Source: Ramicandelaber brevisporus (Eukaryota > Kickxellomycota > Ramicandelaberales > Ramicandelaberaceae). Taken from it: a stretch of DNA of 10,431 bases. Shown here in pieces: positions 5,800 to 10,431 of the stretch. The notes under the pieces are model-generated. The model did no database searches, was not told the DNA's origin, and saw only the letters and a program-made list of their open reading frames with translations. A program made the translations under genes and the position numbers. The DNA is taken from NCBI GenBank assembly GCA_025201865.1, contig MU603196.1, positions 1,687 to 12,117 of the forward strand, written 5' to 3'. Position 1 is the first letter of the stretch. Each line of letters opens with the position of its first letter.

Positions 5800-8322
5800 A
5801 TGGCGTCGAATTCAACAGTCGCAATCGCAGTCGCTGCCGCTGCCGCCGCAACAGTAGCCTCTCAGCCAGAAACAGTTCAAATCGACACGCCAACAGGCAC
5901 TACTTCTCATTCTCAACCATCTCAACTACAACAACAAACTAATAATCTTCCACCTCGTATTCCAGCTCGCGTGTATTACGGTCAGCCCATACGCCACTCT
6001 CGTAACCTATCTTCTTCAAACGGAATACACTTTCCACTTGCAATGAATATCATCGATCAAGGCAACAGCAGCACTAACGGTGCTAATACTGGATCAGCAG
6101 CAGCAGCACCAGCAGCAGCACCAACACCAGCAGTTCACGGCAGCTCCGTTGTGTCGCGCTCATCAACGTTTGGCGCACGTGCTCCATCGCTCATTTCACG
6201 GGTGTCTGGGTTATTCTTCTCTCCAGTCATTGCAAGCAACACAGACAGCGAGGATCCTGCGACAGCGCCAACTGGCAACAGCACTGCTAGCAGCAGCAGT
6301 AGCACTAACACTGGCAGCAGCTCTGGAGGCACTGTTGCGGGTGGAATTGTAAGCGGGGATGCCACCTTTGCAAATGGAACAGCGCGTGTTTCTTCTCTGA
6401 TGCTTTCCGATGGCCGGATTCCGTCGCTCGAACACATTCTCGATACTCCACTGCCACGCAACGCTAGTCTGGAGCTGCCGACTTCACGGTCAAACGTGAG
6501 TATAGTGGTAGCGTCACCTATTATAAATGCTGGATCTCCACGTAGTCAATTGGCGACGAATGCGAGTCTCTCTGCCGTGCTCGCACATGCGCTTCATCAA
6601 CAACAGCAACAGCAGCATCACCAGCGTAATCATGCACCAGGCCAAGATCAAGATCAAGAAGATAACAGTGACGCAGATTCGCAACGAACTGCGATTCCAC
6701 CATCTCCAACATCTGCTGAACCTGCGCCAATCACCATTATTGTTGTTGGCTCTGAGACAATTGATCATCTCCCCACAGCCTCAGCATCTAGCAGAAATAA
6801 CGTCAGTGCTCGTAGTCCAATTGATGACTTGCGAATGCCAGCACCGCCAGCCGCGGCAGTGACCACAAACTCTCATGTCGACATAGTCAATGATTACTAT
6901 GGTGGCATGCCGTTTAACTATAGCGTCTCTCAACAGTCCATTTCTGCAACACGCGAGAGTTTATTTGGCAATTCTTCATCTCGTCAACATCAACACTCTC
7001 GCTCAGTAAGCAGTGCAATGGCCACAATCAACTCGGTTCCAGCACCAATAACAACTGCAGATGGTGTGGAAACTGCTGCGGGAAGTAGTTCAGCAGTAGA
7101 CGGCGAGCATGGCAGTGCCGGCACTAGTAGCAATCGTGTAAGCGGTATCAGTGCTGGTGTACGACGTTCTCTTCAGCGTTTGAGTCTGAGCGCATCCATG
7201 GTTACTCGCACATCAACAATTGTAGCTCGGCCACTCTCCGGTCGTGGCTCATTCTTCTTCAATGCTATCTTCCCTGGCGGCGGCACCAATGACGATGGTC
7301 GCAACAATAACAACAATAACAACAACAACAACAACAGTGATGCTCGTAGTACTCGCACAACACGAACAGGTCGTTCTAATCAAACCGGCCGTTCCACACT
7401 TCGCTCCGGTCTCAGCTGGGATGATTTGTGCTTGATTCTCCCACCTCACACTTTGGACCGGTTACGTGAGCTTCGCGAAGCCAACGAGCGTGGTCAGTTC
7501 TACATTTTGTGGCTCGTTCGCTTCTCGCTCCTGATTACAATTGCGTTGCTGGTGGTTGCCTTGAATCCATCCTCTCGGCAGGCGTGGATCACCTTCATTC
7601 CATTGGCATTGCTACTGGGCTGCATGTTCTCGGCGGCGTTCATCAAGCATCGCATGAATGTGCGAGAAAAGCAACAGCAGCAGATTATTCGTGATCATGA
7701 ACACTTATGCTTTGAAGGAAGTGCCATCAGTCGTGCAAACAGCCGCAATATCATGACTGGTGATGGTGGAGATGGAATGAGCTCGATTGTGCCGTACATG
7801 GGTGTGCATATGCTGCCTAGCACCGGTGCCATCACCACAACAGGCGGGCTGGGCACAAGTCGACCAGGTTCCATCTTCACAACAACTACGGCATTGGCAT
7901 CATTCCCAATTGCAGCCACGAATGGATCCACTGGATTGAATGATTTGGCCCGACGCCGATCCAATCCGGGCAGCATTCATGGGTTGCAAGCGAGATCAGT
8001 ACGTAGTCGGAATAGTCGCCTGTATGCACACAGTATGGATTTGACGATTGACATGTCCGATTGTGACAACCAAGAGAATCAACCACCGCCGCCGCCATAC
8101 TCAGCCGCAGTAGCTCAAGCACACCCATCTCGGCAACAGCAGCGACAGCGGCAGCAGCAGCAGCAACAACAGACGACGTCGTCTCCGCCACCCCCTCCGT
8201 ATCAGTCTGATCAGCTGGATGACAGCGAAAAGCAGCAAACTCGTGCTAATCGGTTGCTGATAGCAATGCGTCGGTTACTGATGCCAACTCGGACTCAAGA
8301 AGCAGCCTCAACCTCTCCATAG
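5800..8322 (+). CDS. Unrecognised PPxY membrane-hairpin protein, largely disordered
   Basis: The family is not recognised. The start is ATG 5800 (GAAATGG, favourable context), the first in-frame ATG after a TAA at 5701-5703; the product is 840 residues. An Ala-rich stretch near residues 8-20 opens a long Ser/Thr/Ala/Asn-rich region to about 535, with Gln6 (267-272), Asn11 (502-512) and basic-serine patches such as RRSLQRLSLS. The conserved-looking core is about 539-620: SWDDLCLILPP, a charged helix (RLRELREANERGQ), then two hydrophobic segments (about 567-588 and 597-616) separated by a short NPSSRQ turn. A disordered tail follows, with PPPPPY twice (Y767 and Y801) and Gln runs between. PPxY motifs bind WW domains, notably of Nedd4/Rsp5 ubiquitin ligases; small membrane proteins with PPxY (Bsd2, Tre1, Ssh4, Ear1, Ndfip types) act as ligase adaptors. 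An adaptor role here is inference from layout, not from homology. Topology would place both tails on the same, probably cytosolic, side. Confidence 0.8.
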   Translation: MASNSTVAIAVAAAAAATVASQPETVQIDTPTGTTSHSQPSQLQQQTNNLPPRIPARVYYGQPIRHSRNLSSSNGIHFPLAMNIIDQGNSSTNGANTGSAAAAPAAAPTPAVHGSSVVSRSSTFGARAPSLISRVSGLFFSPVIASNTDSEDPATAPTGNSTASSSSSTNTGSSSGGTVAGGIVSGDATFANGTARVSSLMLSDGRIPSLEHILDTPLPRNASLELPTSRSNVSIVVASPIINAGSPRSQLATNASLSAVLAHALHQQQQQQHHQRNHAPGQDQDQEDNSDADSQRTAIPPSPTSAEPAPITIIVVGSETIDHLPTASASSRNNVSARSPIDDLRMPAPPAAAVTTNSHVDIVNDYYGGMPFNYSVSQQSISATRESLFGNSSSRQHQHSRSVSSAMATINSVPAPITTADGVETAAGSSSAVDGEHGSAGTSSNRVSGISAGVRRSLQRLSLSASMVTRTSTIVARPLSGRGSFFFNAIFPGGGTNDDGRNNNNNNNNNNNSDARSTRTTRTGRSNQTGRSTLRSGLSWDDLCLILPPHTLDRLRELREANERGQFYILWLVRFSLLITIALLVVALNPSSRQAWITFIPLALLLGCMFSAAFIKHRMNVREKQQQQIIRDHEHLCFEGSAISRANSRNIMTGDGGDGMSSIVPYMGVHMLPSTGAITTTGGLGTSRPGSIFTTTTALASFPIAATNGSTGLNDLARRRSNPGSIHGLQARSVRSRNSRLYAHSMDLTIDMSDCDNQENQPPPPPYSAAVAQAHPSRQQQRQRQQQQQQQTTSSPPPPPYQSDQLDDSEKQQTRANRLLIAMRRLLMPTRTQEAASTSP
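7303..7335 (+). repeat. AAC/AAT run encoding Asn11
   Basis: Eleven consecutive Asn codons (nine AAC, two AAT) encode residues 502-512, just before the conserved-looking core of the PPxY protein. The codon mix shows some age compared with the pure GGT run in the SAPS gene. Confidence 0.95.
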
Positions 8323-8370
8323 ATAAATCTTAACATAATCTTATTCACAATCTCACATCTCGTACTATAG

Positions 8371-8570
8371 TAATAACACTACTAACTATAATAACTATTA
8401 ATGACTTCTTAATGTTGCAGTATTTTAATAATAATCAAAACAAAACAAGTTGAACCAAAATGATGAAAGGTAATAACACTACTAACTATAATAACTATTA
8501 ATGACTTCTTAATGTTGCAGTATTTTAATAATAATCAAAACAAAACAAGTTGAACCAAAATGATGAAAGG
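8371..8570. repeat. Perfect 100-bp tandem direct duplication (2 copies)
   Basis: Bases 8371-8470 and 8471-8570 are identical at all 100 positions when compared in blocks of ten. The unit begins TAATAACACT and ends TGATGAAAGG. The flanks differ (CTATAG before, ATATAAAATG after). Both copies lie in the convergent spacer. Perfect identity in noncoding AT-rich DNA implies a recent event, or an assembly artefact. Confidence 0.97.
8470..8520 (+). other. Intron-like segment in repeat copy 2 (speculative 3'-UTR intron)
   Basis: The junction of the two copies reads AAAG|GTAATA, followed by TACTAAC (8480-8486) and TTGCAG ending at 8520. These match donor, yeast-type branch and acceptor signals over 51 bases. 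The equivalent set in copy 1 runs 8370-8420. The donor-to-branch distance (about 15 bases) is short, which argues against direct use; donor 8370 with the copy 2 branch and acceptor would be roomier. Confidence 0.25.
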
Positions 8571-8608
8571 ATATAAAATGTGAAGAAGTTATGAGACGAG
8601 ATGCTTAA

Positions 8609-8614
8609 AATAAA
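8609..8614 (+). terminator. Possible polyadenylation signal of the PPxY gene
   Basis: AATAAA on the + strand lies 287 bases after the PPxY stop codon and just before the end of the opposing gene. Fungal poly(A) signals are loose and the region is AT-rich, so this is weak. Confidence 0.35.
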
Positions 8615-8630
8615 AAATTAACTGCAGCTT

Positions 8631-10418
8631 CTAATTCTTTCCGAATGAGCGCACCATCAAGTTACGATAACCTTCACGAATAGCCGCTGGCTCATTCTGA
8701 TACAATGCCATCAACACACCCATTGCAGCCGAAAAGTACGCAACTTCCGCATGCGCAATCGGGTTCCACCAGCGCCAACGCTTACCCAGATCCCACACAG
8801 TCTCGACGGCGCGAAGAGCAGTGTACATGGCCAACTCGACGCGGCGACTGGCTGGTTCAATGAAAATGGAAGAACCACCCGCGATACCATTGAGGAAATA
8901 GGCCCAAATGGTGTCGTAACCCAGTGCACGACGCATAGCGCAAGGAACACTAAAGGTAAAGAGGTAGATGGTTGCGTAGAAGAGAGTGCTGCGCATGGTG
9001 GATAATCCAAGGCGAACAGCAGTGCGTGCTGGATTGCGCAAGGCACGACGAAGACCAAACAGCATGAACACGAGGTTGAGCGTTCCATACAGCTTCATCA
9101 TGGCAGGCATTGTGCGCAACCAACGGAGAGTGTGGGCACGGAAGCAGTGAGTGTCATGTGGATGTTCAATGGCACAGACCAAGTAGTTGTGGTGGATGTC
9201 AGGCTTGATGTGCTTGGCGAGCGGCTGAAGGATTGGATGGGCAGCGAATGCTTCACGAGTGGAAACGCCTTCTGGGATGAGGATACGGGACGGGTCAGTG
9301 ATGCCAGCGACACCGTCCTTGCCGGCCACCAAGTCACGGATAGTCGTCAAGAACAATCCACCATCCTTGCCATAATCCTGATCGACACCACTGTAGTTGA
9401 CAAGGAAGCGGAAATAACCGCCAGGCAGCAAATCTTGATCAAGGACCGCCGTGTAGATGATGGCGACGCATGATGCAATAAAAGTTAGGGCACCGCCATG
9501 TCTTTCAAAGAAGCCCAATGTGCGATCAACAGCGTCTGGTTCGACCTTTGCTTTCTCAGTGTTTGACGTGTTAGTAACGTCAGTCTCAGACTCGGACTCG
9601 GACTCAGCTCGCTTGGCAGCACGAGAAGCACGCCAATGCGAAAGAAGCCACCAGAGGCCGTACTGCGTGGCGCGAGTCAGAGCGTACAATGCCACGGCGA
9701 GCCGCCGGGACTTGTTGCGGTCCAGCGCCATGCTGACTGCACCGGCCGCTGCGCCGGCTACGAAGGCGTTCGTCCAGTCTGCCGCGCTGCCGGCGGCCGT
9801 GCCGCGGTGGTTGCGCATGCCGCACAGCGCCGCCTTGTACACGCCAATCAGCGACGACAGGAACAGCGAGAACATGGCGGTGTCGCGGCCAAGCGCGCGC
9901 CGCACAAGCCCCGGCCGCTTAGCCAGCCGCCCGGACACCAGCGCCGGCAGAATGTCGACCAGGAACTTGACGCCGTAGCCCACGGCAAATGTCTTCAGGA
10001 AGCCGCGGACCGCATTCTGCGTGCACGTCTTGCCGGCGTGCGCACACAGCCCGGCCGGCTCGACACATGGAGCAGGCGGCGGCGAGCCGGTTGGCGTTGA
10101 CGGCTGCGACACCGATGCGGAGCCATCGCTGGCGGCAGTTGCAGTTGCAGTTGCAGTCTCAGTTGCAGTTGAAGCAGCGGCTGCATCCTCGCCTGGCGCG
10201 GGGGACGCCGCCGCGGTCGACAACGGCGCAAGCCCAAGGCGCCGCAGAGACCGCTCGCTGCTGATCCGCTTGAGCCGCGAGTGGAAGCGCTGCAGGTTCT
10301 GCACGGCGCGCTCGGACTCGCTGTCGGTGACCAGGAACGACGTCAGCCGGGCCACCGTCTCCAGGAAGGTGTCCAGCACGACGGCGCCGGCGCTGACGGA
10401 CGCCTCGCTGTCGCTCAT
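8631..10418 (-). CDS. TMEM135-like multi-pass membrane protein
   Basis: The 595-residue product resembles the TMEM135 family, which has a Cys-rich N-terminal region and Tim17-like membrane segments and in animals is linked to peroxisomes, mitochondria and lipid handling. The start is ATG at 10418; an in-frame TAG at 10425-10427 shows the reading frame cannot extend further without splicing. Residues 1-117 are probably soluble, with an Ala/Thr repeat near 83-94. Module one (about 118-260) begins with C118, C125, H127 and C132, then hydrophobic segments near 140-160, 180-200, 218-232 and 240-258. A Ser/Glu-rich linker (about 270-298) and a hydrophobic segment at 308-326 follow. Module two (about 415-545) begins with C415, H419, H422, H424 and C425 and repeats the pattern; a final hydrophobic stretch is at 558-573. 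Its 3' end converges on the PPxY gene. The family call is good; location and role in this organism are inferred. Confidence 0.85.
   Translation of the reverse strand: MSDSEASVSAGAVVLDTFLETVARLTSFLVTDSESERAVQNLQRFHSRLKRISSERSLRRLGLAPLSTAAASPAPGEDAAAASTATETATATATAASDGSASVSQPSTPTGSPPPAPCVEPAGLCAHAGKTCTQNAVRGFLKTFAVGYGVKFLVDILPALVSGRLAKRPGLVRRALGRDTAMFSLFLSSLIGVYKAALCGMRNHRGTAAGSAADWTNAFVAGAAAGAVSMALDRNKSRRLAVALYALTRATQYGLWWLLSHWRASRAAKRAESESESETDVTNTSNTEKAKVEPDAVDRTLGFFERHGGALTFIASCVAIIYTAVLDQDLLPGGYFRFLVNYSGVDQDYGKDGGLFLTTIRDLVAGKDGVAGITDPSRILIPEGVSTREAFAAHPILQPLAKHIKPDIHHNYLVCAIEHPHDTHCFRAHTLRWLRTMPAMMKLYGTLNLVFMLFGLRRALRNPARTAVRLGLSTMRSTLFYATIYLFTFSVPCAMRRALGYDTIWAYFLNGIAGGSSIFIEPASRRVELAMYTALRAVETVWDLGKRWRWWNPIAHAEVAYFSAAMGVLMALYQNEPAAIREGYRNLMVRSFGKN
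10136..10171 (-). repeat. Hexanucleotide repeat encoding Ala-Thr run
   Basis: Six CAGTTG-type units on the + strand (one is CAGTCT) encode an alternating Ala-Thr stretch in the N-terminal disordered part of the TMEM135-like protein. Period six preserves the frame; slippage is the likely origin. Confidence 0.85.
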
Positions 10419-10431
10419 GAGAGTCTACGGT

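Larger units (their letters stand above)
8323..8630. other. Convergent intergenic spacer (shared 3' region)
   Basis: This 308-base AT-rich spacer separates the + strand PPxY gene from the - strand TMEM135-like gene. It is dominated by a 100-bp tandem duplication. An AATAAA at 8609-8614 on the + strand could end the PPxY mRNA, which would put both repeat copies in its 3' UTR. No AATAAA is seen on the - strand for the opposing gene. No coding region is apparent. Confidence 0.7.

Noticed and set aside
8371-8570. CRISPR array or transposon terminal repeats
   Set aside because: The two copies abut directly with no spacer, lack inverted ends and encode nothing; a tandem duplication explains them.
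9457-9978. 173-codon + strand frame opposite the TMEM135-like gene
   Set aside because: GC-rich antisense shadow; the - strand frame shows clear family features and membrane segments.

Overview
The window looks like nuclear DNA of an intron-poor fungus. Long eukaryotic ORFs begin at ATG codons. Spacers carry pyrimidine-rich promoter-like tracts and microsatellites. Proteins hold long runs of Asn, Gln, Gly, Ser and Ala, and the recognisable families (SAPS, tandem PH, TMEM135-like) are eukaryotic. An early-diverging lineage (Zoopagomycota/Kickxellomycotina-like) is my guess from the long uninterrupted coding exons and low-complexity style; nothing in the window proves it. I see no rRNA, tRNA, CRISPR, prokaryotic operon or transposon-encoded gene.

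Layout: (1) 1-476 is a CT-rich upstream region. (2) 477-3785 (+) encodes a SAPS-domain regulatory subunit of a Sit4/PP6-type phosphatase. (3) 3786-4287 is a spacer with simple repeats, an eight-unit ARTGC array and a TATA box. (4) 4288-5112 (+) encodes a small protein with two PH-like domains. (5) 5113-5799 is a CT-rich spacer with an (AC)n microsatellite, an inverted repeat, a possible 61-codon upstream ORF and a probable 5'-UTR intron ending just before the next ATG. (6) 5800-8322 (+) encodes an unrecognised, mostly disordered protein with a two-helix membrane hairpin and two C-terminal PPxY motifs. (7) 8323-8630 is an AT-rich convergent spacer containing a perfect 100-bp tandem duplication whose unit carries intron-like signals. 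(8) 8631-10418 (-) encodes a TMEM135-like multi-pass membrane protein, complete, with its start 13 bases inside the window edge.

The first three genes run on the + strand, each with its own spacer and promoter-like signals; the fourth converges on the third. No shared pathway is evident. The phosphatase regulator, the PH protein, the PPxY membrane protein and the TMEM135-like protein could all touch membrane traffic or organelle biology, but that is only a theme. The most unusual points are the 100-bp duplication with splice-like signals, the PPxY membrane hairpin protein, and the two-module TMEM135-like protein whose GC content shifts near its module boundary. I do not see a clear novel multi-gene system.
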